Source of the DNA: Psychroserpens sp041224425
Lineage (GTDB): Bacteria; Bacteroidota; Bacteroidia; Flavobacteriales; Flavobacteriaceae
Length of the DNA stretch: 64,000 nt
NCBI RefSeq assembly: GCF_041224425.1
Contig: NZ_JBGFGL010000071.1
Span: forward strand, 1 to 64,000
Direction: 5' to 3'
Part shown: positions 1 through 8,737 of the stretch, piece after piece
Numbering within the stretch: position 1 is the first letter of the stretch
How the letters are laid out: each line of letters starts with the position of its first letter
Program-made: the position numbers and the translations under genes
Notes under the pieces: model-generated
Told to the model about the DNA's origin: nothing
The model's database searches: none
What the model saw: only the letters and a program-made list of their open reading frames with translations

Positions 1-145
1 GATCAGCCCTACCGGTGACGGTTGGGACGGAACCTACAACGGCAGCCCGATGCCAACGAGCGATTACTGGTTCGTGGTGGAGTACGGCGAGCCGAACACA
101 GGCGAGAGAAAAGAGTTCAAAGCCCATTTTACCCTGAAAAGATAA
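1..145 (+). CDS. C-terminal end of a type IX-secreted protein (type B sorting domain), partial
   Basis: Read from base 2, the frame gives 47 residues and a TAA at 143-145. The residues fit the end of the gliding-motility-associated (CHU_C, type B) sorting domain: a GDGWDGTYNG stretch, then a DYWFVVEY strand, and a terminal KEFKAHFTLKR. This domain is normally the last ~90 residues of large secreted adhesins and directs them through the type IX system. Only the tail is in the window, so the passenger is unknown. The following gene is a PorP/SprF protein, the usual partner of such adhesins. The segment is about 58% GC (70 of the first 120 bases), far above the AT-rich sequence that starts just after it. 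Confidence 0.85.
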   Translation, partial: ISPTGDGWDGTYNGSPMPTSDYWFVVEYGEPNTGERKEFKAHFTLKR

Positions 146-153
146 AGATAGAT

Positions 154-1164
154 ATGAATTTATTTAAAAGACTTAGTTTACTAGCTAGCTTAGCATTATT
201 AACAACATTAGGAAATGCACAAGAAGGATTACCAATTTATGCTGATTATCTAACAGATAATTATTATTTGATCCATCCTTCAATGGCAGGTGTCGCAAAC
301 TGTGCTAAAGTAAGATTAACAGCACGACAACAATGGTTTGGACAAGATGAAGCTCCATCTTTACAGACATTGAGTGTTAATAGTAGGATAGGAGATTCAC
401 CATCTGCAGTTGGTGCTATTGTTTACAATGATAAGAATGGGTACCATTCGCAAACAGGTGCATATTTAACATACGCCCACCATCTTATGTTTTCAAGAAA
501 TGAAATTGATCTGAACATGCTTTCATTTGGTTTAAGTGCAGGTCTTATTCAATATAAGCTTGATGAAACAGAGTTTTTAGCGGATGGATATGATCCTATT
601 ATTGCTGGTGTTGAGCAAAGTGCAACAAACTTTAATGTAGACTTTGGGTTTTCCTATCACTATATTGATTTTTATGCCCATGCTACTATTAAAAATGTCT
701 TAAGTAATGAAGGGATTAATTTTAATGAACAAGGTCTGAGCTATGACAACTTAAGAACGTATTTACTTTCTTTAGGAAACACCTTTAGTAGCTATGGTAG
801 TGATTGGAGTTATGAGCCTTCAATTATGTACATGTATAGAGATGCTACCGAGGAATCATCAATTGATATTAATGCCAAGGTATACCGAGAAATGGATTTT
901 GGTAAGCTTTGGGGTGGTTTATCGTATAGAAGAAGTTTTGATGGTGCCGAGTTTTTAGAAGGCACAGGAGTAAGTAGCCAAAAGTTGCAATACTTCACAC
1001 CGTTTATTGGAGTTGATTATAACAACTTTGTGTTTGCTTATACGTATTCATATCAAGCAAATTCTGTAGTCTTTAACAATGGAGGGTTTCACCAAATTAC
1101 TTTAGGTTATAACTTCAATTGTAAGCGTGAAAAATACGAGTGTAATTGTCCTGCAATTAATTAA
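154..1164 (+). CDS. PorP/SprF family type IX secretion outer-membrane protein
   Basis: 336 aa. A signal peptide (MNLFKRLSLLASLALLTTLGNA, cleaved before Q) is followed by LPIYADYLTDNYYLIHPSMAG, the typical start of PorP/SprF proteins, and then repeated beta strands expected of an outer-membrane barrel. Family members work with type IX secretion and bind or anchor type B-sorted adhesins at the surface. The start at 154 was chosen because it gives the signal peptide; a longer frame from 22 only reads the upstream gene's sequence out of frame. It begins 8 bp after the adhesin stop, so the two are co-transcribed. Confidence 0.88.
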   Translation: MNLFKRLSLLASLALLTTLGNAQEGLPIYADYLTDNYYLIHPSMAGVANCAKVRLTARQQWFGQDEAPSLQTLSVNSRIGDSPSAVGAIVYNDKNGYHSQTGAYLTYAHHLMFSRNEIDLNMLSFGLSAGLIQYKLDETEFLADGYDPIIAGVEQSATNFNVDFGFSYHYIDFYAHATIKNVLSNEGINFNEQGLSYDNLRTYLLSLGNTFSSYGSDWSYEPSIMYMYRDATEESSIDINAKVYREMDFGKLWGGLSYRRSFDGAEFLEGTGVSSQKLQYFTPFIGVDYNNFVFAYTYSYQANSVVFNNGGFHQITLGYNFNCKREKYECNCPAIN

Positions 1165-1187
1165 TACAATTGCTGTAGAAAACACCA

Positions 1188-1217
1188 AAAAAGTCTCGAG
1201 GTTAATCGAGACTTTTT
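1188..1217 (+). terminator. Rho-independent terminator after porP/sprF
   Basis: A perfect 12-bp stem (1188-1199 with 1206-1217) closes a 6-base loop and its right arm ends in five T. It sits 23 bp past the PorP/SprF stop. The remaining gap to 1330 holds only a weaker hairpin at 1288-1312 without a T tract. Confidence 0.85.
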
Positions 1218-1330
1218 GCGTTAATGATCGAAGCTTTGTTGGAGCTCTTCAAAATATTTATTTTGAAAGCGACTGCTGAGAGCATGACCTTCTTGTTTTT
1301 AAAACGAGAAGGAACGCCCAAATTTTAATA

Positions 1331-2488
1331 TTACCATTTATACTTTTTAGCTTTTGCTTGTGTTTTGATGGCTTTAATCATAGCATTATCAAGCCTACTT
1401 TCATCATTCTTGTGTTGCCCAATAATATAATCCCGACGCTTTTGATTAAGGGTTTGGATTTGATATTGGATGGATTTACGCTCTTCCGATTTTTTGGAAA
1501 TATAGGCTTCGACTTCTTCAGCAGTTTTACCTTGTAAGTTTTTAGGTAGGTCTTTTTTATCAATAGACTTAAAGTCAAAGTCTTTTTCTTGAGCAGCATC
1601 AACCAAATCCCAAGTGGCATTCTTATATAGATGAGAACTTTTGCTTACGGTTCTACTAACGGCATTTTCTGAACTATATCCTTTTGCATTGTCATCTTGT
1701 TGTGATTGGAGTTCCATTTTTGTTTGCCCTAGGCTTCCATAAGCAATATAAGTATTGTTTAATTGTTGGTTTAGATTAAGAATTTGATCATCAAAAGGTG
1801 TTGACACATAAGTTGTTGCTTTGTTGTGATTAATTGCCATGTAATCACCATGAGCTAAATCTGCGCCTTCTTTCCAATAGGTTGAAATACCTAGATTATA
1901 GTCTCCACAAAATATTGTATTAACCGTTACATCATTATCTAGTGCCAGTTTAGATGCCATTTGATAGTTTACAGACCCTTGAGTATAAGGCTCATTACCT
2001 GCTATAAAAATAAATTTTAAGTCGTCTGGATTGTTTCCCCAGGAAAGTTGGTTTACTGCACTTTGAATCACATGACCACAATATTCATTACCTCCATTGG
2101 TGGTAAGGGAAAATAATTGTTTTGAAATTTCATCTAAATCGTCACTGAAACCTAAAACCTGACGAATATAACCTTCTCTACTGTTAAGATTATCATTGCC
2201 ATATTCATATAATGCTATTTCGAGTTTTGGTTTTTCATTGCCGCATTTTGCATAAGACAACTCATTGACAATATCCCATAATTGAGCTTTGGCTTGATCT
2301 ATTAACCCATCCATACTATTACTGGTATCCAGTAAAAGTGCAACTTTGATATATTGTTGTGTGGATTCGTGAATCTTAACTTCAGCAAGAGCAGTAGAAG
2401 TTTTTTTATTAGCGTTTTCGTTGGCATTGCATGATAGACTTGTAATAGTCATAACACTTAGTAGAAGTGTTTTAAGGATTGTTTTCAT
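1331..2488 (-). CDS. VWA-domain lipoprotein
   Basis: 385 aa. The N-terminus is a lipoprotein signal (MKTILKTLLLSVMTITSLSC, Cys20). The von Willebrand A domain starts with VALLLDTSNSMDG, giving the MIDAS motif D54-x-S56-x-S58, so a metal-dependent ligand- or partner-binding fold is expected. Residues from about 300 to the end are strongly charged and helical (KSEERKSIQYQIQTLNQKRRDY) and probably coiled. Surface or periplasmic adhesion or scaffolding is plausible, but the partner is unknown. It converges on porP/sprF and stands alone. Confidence 0.75.
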   Translation of the reverse strand: MKTILKTLLLSVMTITSLSCNANENANKKTSTALAEVKIHESTQQYIKVALLLDTSNSMDGLIDQAKAQLWDIVNELSYAKCGNEKPKLEIALYEYGNDNLNSREGYIRQVLGFSDDLDEISKQLFSLTTNGGNEYCGHVIQSAVNQLSWGNNPDDLKFIFIAGNEPYTQGSVNYQMASKLALDNDVTVNTIFCGDYNLGISTYWKEGADLAHGDYMAINHNKATTYVSTPFDDQILNLNQQLNNTYIAYGSLGQTKMELQSQQDDNAKGYSSENAVSRTVSKSSHLYKNATWDLVDAAQEKDFDFKSIDKKDLPKNLQGKTAEEVEAYISKKSEERKSIQYQIQTLNQKRRDYIIGQHKNDESRLDNAMIKAIKTQAKAKKYKW

Positions 2489-2697
2489 TTTAAAATGTTT
2501 TAAGATTGATAGTATAAAACTAGATGCAACATTTTTAAAATAAAATCCGCAATGAGCGAGTGTTTCTCTTTAATTAGTAAAGCCGTATTTAAAATGAGTG
2601 AAATAGACTATTTAGAGAATGAAATCGTCCAAAATGCCATTTTACTATTTTATTTAATGGATTAAAGTATGTAAGTTAGTCAGTGCAAATTATAGAA

Positions 2698-4836
2698 ATG
2701 AAACAGATTACCATCATATTACTATTACTTGTTTGTGGGTTGTCAACAGATGTTGTTTTGGCTCAGGAAAAAGACCAGCTCCTAACCATTAGAGGCTCTG
2801 TTAGAGAAAGCGATACGTATTTACCGATTCCTAAAGTAAACATCCAAATTAATGGAGGTGCTTATACGATTACTGATTCTGAGGGACGTTTTAGAATCCA
2901 GGCTCAAATAGGAGATGAACTTGTTGTTAGGCACAAAGATTTTGAAACAGTATACCATACCATTACGAGTAATGAGCGTATTACAGTTGAAGTTGAACCT
3001 GCTGTTAAACGACCTACAAATTCTAGATATAAGCGAAACACCAAGCTTTTTAATTCACTAATTGATTCAGTATTAGCATATAAAAAAGAAGATGTAGCGA
3101 AAAGCATCAAGTTTGTTGGAGAAGCTTTAACGCAAAGCAATTCTGTGGCACAAAACGCTGAAGCCTATCAGGTTTTAGCTGAAGTCTATATGCATTGGAA
3201 ACAATATGATTTGGCGGTTACAAATTACAGAATTAGTCTTCAAAATGTTGAAACCAACGATGCAAAATTAGGATTGGCAAAAGCTTATGAACTCAATGAA
3301 AATTATCAAGAGAGCATAGATACATACAAGGCTATCGATAAAAATAAACTTGGTAACTATCAATTGGTAACTTTATATGAAGGTCTAGGCGATACATATA
3401 ACAATATTAAAGATTATGAGGCGTCGCTTGATGCTTACCAAAAAGGCTTGGACGTTGCTAAGAAACATTTGATTTCTCCTAAGATTACCGATTTAAGCTC
3501 TAAAATTGCCCAAACCTACAGTGCTGCAGGAAAAACACAAAAAGCTGAAGAGTATTTTGATAGTTCGATGAATTTGGCTTCAAAGGAAAACAAAAAGCGC
3601 GCCTTACAAGAAAAAGTAACTGTTGCCGATTTTCAGAATACCAACAGAAATTATGAAGAGGAAATTCAACTTAGAAAAGAAATCATTGAAGATGTTATTG
3701 GGATTCAAAACGATTCCATAATCGACAATTCCAGTGCGCTCACACCTCAAAAACAAAATTATAAAATTGGAAGTGCTTATGCTTTGCAAAACGACTACAC
3801 TAATGCCATTCCATACTTAGAGCGCAGTATAGAAGAAGCCGATGACAAAGAAGATCTTATTGTTAAAAAGGACGCGACTAAGAAGCTTTCAGATGTTTTT
3901 GTTGACGCTGGAAATTATCAAAAGGCTTTAGAAACATTTCGAGCTTATACGGAAGTTGTTGATGAACTCTACATCAAACGTGAACAAGAATTATCTCAAG
4001 CAGATCGTTTTAGAAGAAATATAACAGAACAGCAAAATAGAATCACAAGTCTTGAAAGTGACCGTGCCCTAAATAGGAGTTTGGTTGAAGAACGAAACAA
4101 GAACCAGCAAATCATTATTTATTCTTTAATAGCTGGAATTTTATTGTTGACTGTGACGGCATTTGTGATGTACAAATACATTAAGCAACAGCGATTGGCC
4201 AATAATCTTTTGGCATTGAAATCACTTAGAAGTCAGATGAATCCACATTTCATTTTTAATGCCTTAAACTCTGTCAATAGTTTTATAGCATCCAGTGATG
4301 AACGTACTGCTAATAAATACTTATCAGATTTTTCGCGTCTTATGCGTTCGGTTTTAGAAAACAGTGAAGAAGATTTTATTCCATTGGAAAAGGAAATCGA
4401 GCTACTTGATTTATACGCTAAATTGGAACATTTCAGGTTTAAGGATAAGTTTGATTACAGCATTATCGTTGAAGAAGATGTGCGTGTTTATGATTATAAG
4501 ATTCCGCCGATGCTTCTTCAACCATACATTGAAAATGCAGTTTGGCATGGCTTGCGTTACAAAACTGAAAAAGGGCATTTAAATATACAGATTGCCAAGA
4601 AAAGTAAACATGAAATTACTATAACCGTTTCCGATGATGGTATCGGTAGAGCACGCTCTAAGGCTTTGAAAACAGAACATCAACAAAAGCAAAATTCAAA
4701 AGGCATGGGTAATATTAAAAAACGTGTTGCTATTTTAAATGAAATGTATAAAGACAAGGTTGATGTATCTATTGAAGATTTTCAAGATCAAGATGATGTG
4801 GGTACCAAAGTTGTTGTTACCTTAAAAAAGGATTAA
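2698..4836 (+). CDS. TPR sensor histidine kinase of the LytS/YehU (His_kinase PF06580) type
   Basis: 712 aa. Order of parts: signal peptide (MKQITIILLLLVCGLSTDVVLA), a CarboxypepD-regulatory-like beta domain (about residues 30-95), several tetratricopeptide repeats (about 110-440), a membrane helix near 472-492, then the kinase core with the phospho-acceptor His517 in QMNPHFIFNALNS and an ATPase domain (IPPMLLQPYIENAVWHG, SDDGIGRARS). The periplasmic TPR array is the presumed sensor. ATG 2698 was preferred to a GTG at 2683 because it starts the signal peptide. The cognate LytTR regulator follows 36 bp downstream. Confidence 0.9.
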   Translation: MKQITIILLLLVCGLSTDVVLAQEKDQLLTIRGSVRESDTYLPIPKVNIQINGGAYTITDSEGRFRIQAQIGDELVVRHKDFETVYHTITSNERITVEVEPAVKRPTNSRYKRNTKLFNSLIDSVLAYKKEDVAKSIKFVGEALTQSNSVAQNAEAYQVLAEVYMHWKQYDLAVTNYRISLQNVETNDAKLGLAKAYELNENYQESIDTYKAIDKNKLGNYQLVTLYEGLGDTYNNIKDYEASLDAYQKGLDVAKKHLISPKITDLSSKIAQTYSAAGKTQKAEEYFDSSMNLASKENKKRALQEKVTVADFQNTNRNYEEEIQLRKEIIEDVIGIQNDSIIDNSSALTPQKQNYKIGSAYALQNDYTNAIPYLERSIEEADDKEDLIVKKDATKKLSDVFVDAGNYQKALETFRAYTEVVDELYIKREQELSQADRFRRNITEQQNRITSLESDRALNRSLVEERNKNQQIIIYSLIAGILLLTVTAFVMYKYIKQQRLANNLLALKSLRSQMNPHFIFNALNSVNSFIASSDERTANKYLSDFSRLMRSVLENSEEDFIPLEKEIELLDLYAKLEHFRFKDKFDYSIIVEEDVRVYDYKIPPMLLQPYIENAVWHGLRYKTEKGHLNIQIAKKSKHEITITVSDDGIGRARSKALKTEHQQKQNSKGMGNIKKRVAILNEMYKDKVDVSIEDFQDQDDVGTKVVVTLKKD

Positions 4837-4872
4837 TCAAAAAATAAGTTCCTGCTTCCTCAGGCTCATACC

Positions 4873-5607
4873 ATGAAACTAAAATCTATTATAGTTGAAG
4901 ACGAAGAAACCAGTAGAGATATTCTAAGGAATTATCTTAAAAAATACTGTCCGAATATTGATATTATAGGAGAGGCATCAAATATTGACGATGCTCTGGT
5001 GTTAATAAGAACCCATACTTTGGATCTGGTGTTTTTAGATGTGGAAATGCCTTACGGAAATGCATTTGATTTGTTGGATAAGGTTGGTGATGTAAATTTT
5101 GAAACCATTTTTGTAACGGCTTATGACCATTACGCTATCGAGGCCTTGAACGCACATGCTTCTTATTATTTAATGAAGCCTATTTCCATTGATGATTTGA
5201 TCAAGGCTGTAGATTATGTTACAGACATCAAATTGAAGGAGGAAGCACTACAAGATCAGGTGTTAGTACCAAATACCAATAGCGTAAATGGTAAGATTAC
5301 AATACCACAGCAAAATGGTTTTGAGGTTTTGGAAACAGCTGATATTTTGTATTGTAAAGCAGATGATAACTATACCGAGATTTATTTAAATAATAATAAG
5401 AAGCGACTTGTGAGTAAAACATTAAAGTACTTTGAAGACATTTTAAGTGAAAGCGGATTTGCGAGAGTACATAAAAGTTACCTAGTCAATGTTAATGAGG
5501 TTACTAAGTATCTCAAAGGTAAAGGTGGTTGTGTCGAATTGAGCAATGGGAAACAAATTATGGTATCAGCCTCAAAAAAAGCCAATTTATTAGCGTATTT
5601 CAAATAA
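4873..5607 (+). CDS. LytTR-family response regulator
   Basis: 244 aa. The receiver domain (about 1-120) has the acidic pair EDEE near the N-terminus, phospho-acceptor Asp56 in VFLDVEMP, a T/A switch region (FVTAYDHYA) and a conserved Lys in YLMKPIS. The C-terminal LytTR DNA-binding domain (about 145-244) has ADDNYTEIY and FARVHKSYLVNVNEV. It is the partner of the TPR kinase just upstream, a very common pairing in Bacteroidota. It is probably co-transcribed with the carbonic anhydrase gene 16 bp downstream. Its targets cannot be read from the window. Confidence 0.93.
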   Translation: MKLKSIIVEDEETSRDILRNYLKKYCPNIDIIGEASNIDDALVLIRTHTLDLVFLDVEMPYGNAFDLLDKVGDVNFETIFVTAYDHYAIEALNAHASYYLMKPISIDDLIKAVDYVTDIKLKEEALQDQVLVPNTNSVNGKITIPQQNGFEVLETADILYCKADDNYTEIYLNNNKKRLVSKTLKYFEDILSESGFARVHKSYLVNVNEVTKYLKGKGGCVELSNGKQIMVSASKKANLLAYFK

Positions 5608-5623
5608 TTTAAAAAAGGAAACA

Positions 5624-6136
5624 ATGCCAATTATAAAACCAGTTAATAATATACATCCTCAAATACCAAGCGATTGTTTTATTGCCGATAATGCAACAAT
5701 AGTTGGTAATGTCACGATGGGTAAACAATGCAGTATTTGGTTCAATGCTGTTGTTAGAGGTGATGTACACTTTATAAAAATGGGAGACAAGGTTAATGTA
5801 CAGGATGGAGCCGTCATTCATGCTACCTATCAAAAATCACCCACTACAATTGGTAATAATGTTTCAATTGGTCACAACGCCATCGTTCATGGATGTACCA
5901 TTCATGATAACGTGCTAATTGGCATGGGAAGTATTGTTATGGATGATTGTGTTGTTGAGCAAAACTCAATTATTGCAGCAGGTGCAGTTGTAACAGCTAA
6001 TACAAGAGTGGAAGCTGGTAGTATTTATGCTGGGATCCCAGCCAAGAAAATTAAGGATATTAGCGAAGAGTTGATTTCTGGAGAAATCGATCGAATAGCC
6101 AACAACTATGTAAAATACTCCAGTTGGTTTAAATAG
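5624..6136 (+). CDS. Gamma-class carbonic anhydrase-like hexapeptide protein
   Basis: 170 aa, the usual length of the YrdA/gamma-CA family. It is a left-handed beta helix of hexapeptide repeats (IADNATIVGNVTMG, IGHNAIVHGCTIHDNVLIGMGS). Candidate zinc ligands are the histidines in VIHAT, IGHNAIVHG, and the RGD motif of the family is present (VVRGDVHF). Family members hydrate CO2 or bind acyl cofactors; activity is not assured. It follows the LytTR regulator closely. Its stop abuts the stop of the convergent murI gene with no space for a terminator. Confidence 0.85.
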   Translation: MPIIKPVNNIHPQIPSDCFIADNATIVGNVTMGKQCSIWFNAVVRGDVHFIKMGDKVNVQDGAVIHATYQKSPTTIGNNVSIGHNAIVHGCTIHDNVLIGMGSIVMDDCVVEQNSIIAAGAVVTANTRVEAGSIYAGIPAKKIKDISEELISGEIDRIANNYVKYSSWFK

Positions 6137-6913
6137 CTAGAAGTCTAGAGATTTTACTTCAAATTGATTCTCAAGAATGTCTTTTAGAATGGACACGCGA
6201 CCATTGGTATAGAATATATTTTTTGAAGCCTTTTTACGAAGATTCAACAGCGTGTTCTGTTCTAGAATATTTTTGGTTTGACGAGCAACTGCTAATCCAG
6301 AGTCAATTATTTTTACATGCTTCGGAAGCATTTCCAAAAGTAAGGGGATAAGATAAGGGTAATGGGTGCATCCTAGAACAAGATAGTCAATGTTTGCTTT
6401 AAGCATTGGTTTGAGATAAGCTTCCAACAAAGCTTTCATTTCTTCGGAATAGGTTTTTCCATCTTCAATAAGTGGTACGATACCTTCACCAACTTGCTCA
6501 ACTACATTGATACCATTACTATACAAGTCTGTCGTTTGGTGAAACAATTCACTAGACAAGGTTCCTTTTGTAGCGAGTATGCCAATAGCTTTTGTTTGAG
6601 TATTTAACGCTGCAGGTTTAATTGCAGGTTCTATACCAATAAAAGGAACATTATAATTGTTTCTTAAGATTTTGATAGCATTAGTGGTTGCCGTATTACA
6701 CGCCACAACAATGAGTTTGCAATTTTTCGATAACAATAATTCGGTATTCTTGATACTAAGATCAATAATCTCTTGCTTACTTTTATTACCATAAGGCGCA
6801 TATTTACTATCGGCTAAATAAATAGTGTTCTCATAAGGCAAAAGGGCATGAATTTCCTTAAAGATGGAAGTGCCTCCAATTCCAGAATCAAATATACCGA
6901 TAGGTTGTGTCAT
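6137..6913 (-). CDS. murI: Glutamate racemase
   Basis: 258 aa. It interconverts L- and D-glutamate for peptidoglycan. The family motifs are complete: FDSGIGG near the start, the first catalytic Cys in VVACNTATTNA, and the second in VLGCTHYPYL. It is the last gene of the envelope block that runs from the CBS gene, but a terminator at 6923-6955 separates it from ompH, so it may have its own promoter or depend on read-through. Confidence 0.95.
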   Translation of the reverse strand: MTQPIGIFDSGIGGTSIFKEIHALLPYENTIYLADSKYAPYGNKSKQEIIDLSIKNTELLLSKNCKLIVVACNTATTNAIKILRNNYNVPFIGIEPAIKPAALNTQTKAIGILATKGTLSSELFHQTTDLYSNGINVVEQVGEGIVPLIEDGKTYSEEMKALLEAYLKPMLKANIDYLVLGCTHYPYLIPLLLEMLPKHVKIIDSGLAVARQTKNILEQNTLLNLRKKASKNIFYTNGRVSILKDILENQFEVKSLDF

Positions 6914-6922
6914 AATGATACA

Positions 6923-6955
6923 AAAATAAAAAAGCCACTATTAAGAAGTGGCTTT
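6923..6955 (-). terminator. Rho-independent terminator between ompH and murI
   Basis: On the minus strand, stem arms at 6947-6955 and 6931-6939 (AAAGCCACT with AGTGGCTTT) are followed by a T-rich run. It ends the bamA-ompH transcription unit just before murI. Confidence 0.8.
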
Positions 6956-6981
6956 CATATTTATATTTTTAAGCGTTTTGA

Positions 6982-7497
6982 TTAAAATCCAAGTTCTTTT
7001 TTAACATCTGGTAATAAATCTTTTCCATCTGCTACCAATACACCACCACCTTGAGTAGAGTCTAATACGTATTGAAATCCTTGGGCTTTGGCTACTTTAT
7101 CGATAGCTGCTTTGGCTTTCTCAAAAATTGGCTTTAACAAATCAGCTTCTTTCTTTTGAAGGTCTTGCTGCGCATTCCCTTGATATTGACGGATACTTTG
7201 CTCAATTTGCTGAACTTCTTGAGCTCTTGTAGCATTTTCTTCTTCTGTTTTGGTATCCATTTCAGCTTGATATTGTTTTACCTTGTTTTGCAAATCAGTC
7301 ATCATGGTCTTGATTTCAGCTTCATAGGTTTTAGACAGTTTTTCAATTTCTGCCTGTGCAGATTTCATCTCTGGCATCGCCTCAACCAACTGCGTTGTAT
7401 TTATATGTGCAATTTTACTTTGTGCTGTTGATAAGCTAGTCGCTCCAACAAAAATTAAGCATGCAAATAAAAGGGTTTTTAATTGTTTCATTTTCAA
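6982..7497 (-). CDS. OmpH/Skp-family periplasmic chaperone
   Basis: 171 aa. Signal peptide MKMKQLKTLLFACLIFVGATSLSTAQ, then the Skp pattern: a short strand (KIAHINTTQLVEAMPEM), a long coiled coil (about 45-130, KLSKTYEAEIKTMMTDLQNKVKQYQAEM) and a closing strand (FQYVLDSTQGGGVLVADG). Skp holds unfolded outer-membrane proteins on their way to BamA. It is 26 bp downstream of a second, longer ompH gene and in the same operon as bamA. Confidence 0.9.
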   Translation of the reverse strand: MKMKQLKTLLFACLIFVGATSLSTAQSKIAHINTTQLVEAMPEMKSAQAEIEKLSKTYEAEIKTMMTDLQNKVKQYQAEMDTKTEEENATRAQEVQQIEQSIRQYQGNAQQDLQKKEADLLKPIFEKAKAAIDKVAKAQGFQYVLDSTQGGGVLVADGKDLLPDVKKELGF

Positions 7498-7523
7498 ATT
7501 TTTACGTGTTATAATTATTGTTT

Positions 7524-8579
7524 TTAGTTATCTTCATTAGGGACCGAATCTTTAGCTTTACGTTGCGCTTCGCGCTCTTCTTTTGCTTTTCTTCGTTCTT
7601 CTAAAATCTTTTTTCTTCTTTCGTCTAAGGCCTTTTGCCTTGCTTCACGATCTTTAATTTTTTGTTGTCTTTTTTCTTCAGCAAGTTCCGCTGGTGTTTT
7701 TTCTGAGTCGTCTTTTTTGGAAGCCTCCTCTTTGTCTCCTGATTTTCTTGCAGATTGAGTTGAATCTTTAGCTTTGTTACGATTAGCATTGTTCATACTA
7801 TCGCGTTTGGCCTTTGCTTCAGCTCTTTCATCTAATATTTTTTGACGACGCTCTGCTGCAGCATTTTTTAGAGAATCTCTACGTCTTTGTTGTTCTTCTT
7901 GACGCTCTGCAATGGCAGTTTCACGAGCTGATTTTTTTTCTTCCAAAGCCTTCTGACGTTCGTCAAGTTCTTCATTTATTTCAGGTACCACTTCTTCTTT
8001 TTCAGCTTCTCTTCGCTCTGCTCGAGAATTAGCTTGTGTACGTTTTGATGTTCTAGTAATGCTTCGAATAACCAATTCACTAATATCAAATCGTTCAGCT
8101 GAATAAAGCATTACAACATCGGCAGATTTATCAAAAATAAAATCATACTTTTTATTTCCAGCAATTTCTTGTACTGCAGCAAAAATTTGATCTTGTATAG
8201 GTTGCATTAATTGTTTCTTCTGAATCATTAAGTCACCATTAGGACCAAATCTTTTTTGTTGGTAATCTAAGATTTCTGCTTCTTCGTAAGTAATGTCTTC
8301 TAAACGTTCTTCATAGAGTTCTTTTGTTAAAAGAACACTTTCATTTTCAAGCTGTTTTTTCTTTTGTTCAACAGCATTTAAACGTTGTTCAATTTCAGCT
8401 TTCCATTGCTGTACCTTTTGTTCTAGTTGTGATGTGGCTTGTTGATACTCTGGAATATTCTGTAAAATATATTCGGTATCAATATAACCTATTCTAACAC
8501 CACGTTGTGCATTGGAAATAAAGCTCATTAGACTTAAACAGGTCACTAAAAAAAGAACTTTATACTTCATCTGTTTCAT
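7524..8579 (-). CDS. Long OmpH/Skp-family protein with highly charged C-terminal tail
   Basis: 351 aa. Signal peptide to about residue 24 (FISNAQ), then an OmpH domain to about 175 (RIGYIDTEYILQNIPEYQQATSQLEQKV... KYDFIFDKSADVVMLYSAERFDIS). Residues ~180-351 are a Lys/Glu/Arg/Ala-rich low-complexity coil (EERRKAKEEREAQRKAKD), so the protein is about twice the length of ordinary Skp. It lies between bamA and the short ompH gene. The tail may bind an acidic or membrane surface; this is inference. Confidence 0.88.
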   Translation of the reverse strand: MKQMKYKVLFLVTCLSLMSFISNAQRGVRIGYIDTEYILQNIPEYQQATSQLEQKVQQWKAEIEQRLNAVEQKKKQLENESVLLTKELYEERLEDITYEEAEILDYQQKRFGPNGDLMIQKKQLMQPIQDQIFAAVQEIAGNKKYDFIFDKSADVVMLYSAERFDISELVIRSITRTSKRTQANSRAERREAEKEEVVPEINEELDERQKALEEKKSARETAIAERQEEQQRRRDSLKNAAAERRQKILDERAEAKAKRDSMNNANRNKAKDSTQSARKSGDKEEASKKDDSEKTPAELAEEKRQQKIKDREARQKALDERRKKILEERRKAKEEREAQRKAKDSVPNEDN

Positions 8580-8737
8580 ATTATGATTTATAGATATCTA
8601 CTTTTAATAATTAAATGACAGATAAAGATAACGATTCCGCCATTGTTTTGCTTTTCAAAGTAACGAAATATATTCTGAAAAATTTTAACACTGCCATTAA
8701 ATCGTCCATAATGCATATAGAAAATATCGTGCCAAAA

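Noticed and set aside
22..153. Longer N-terminus for PorP/SprF from an upstream ATG
   Set aside because: It reads the GC-rich sorting-domain sequence out of frame and would hide the clear signal peptide at 154.
1288..1312. Hairpin CCTTCTTGTTTT/AAAACGAGAAGG
   Set aside because: Almost no loop and no T tract; could form by chance in AT-rich DNA.
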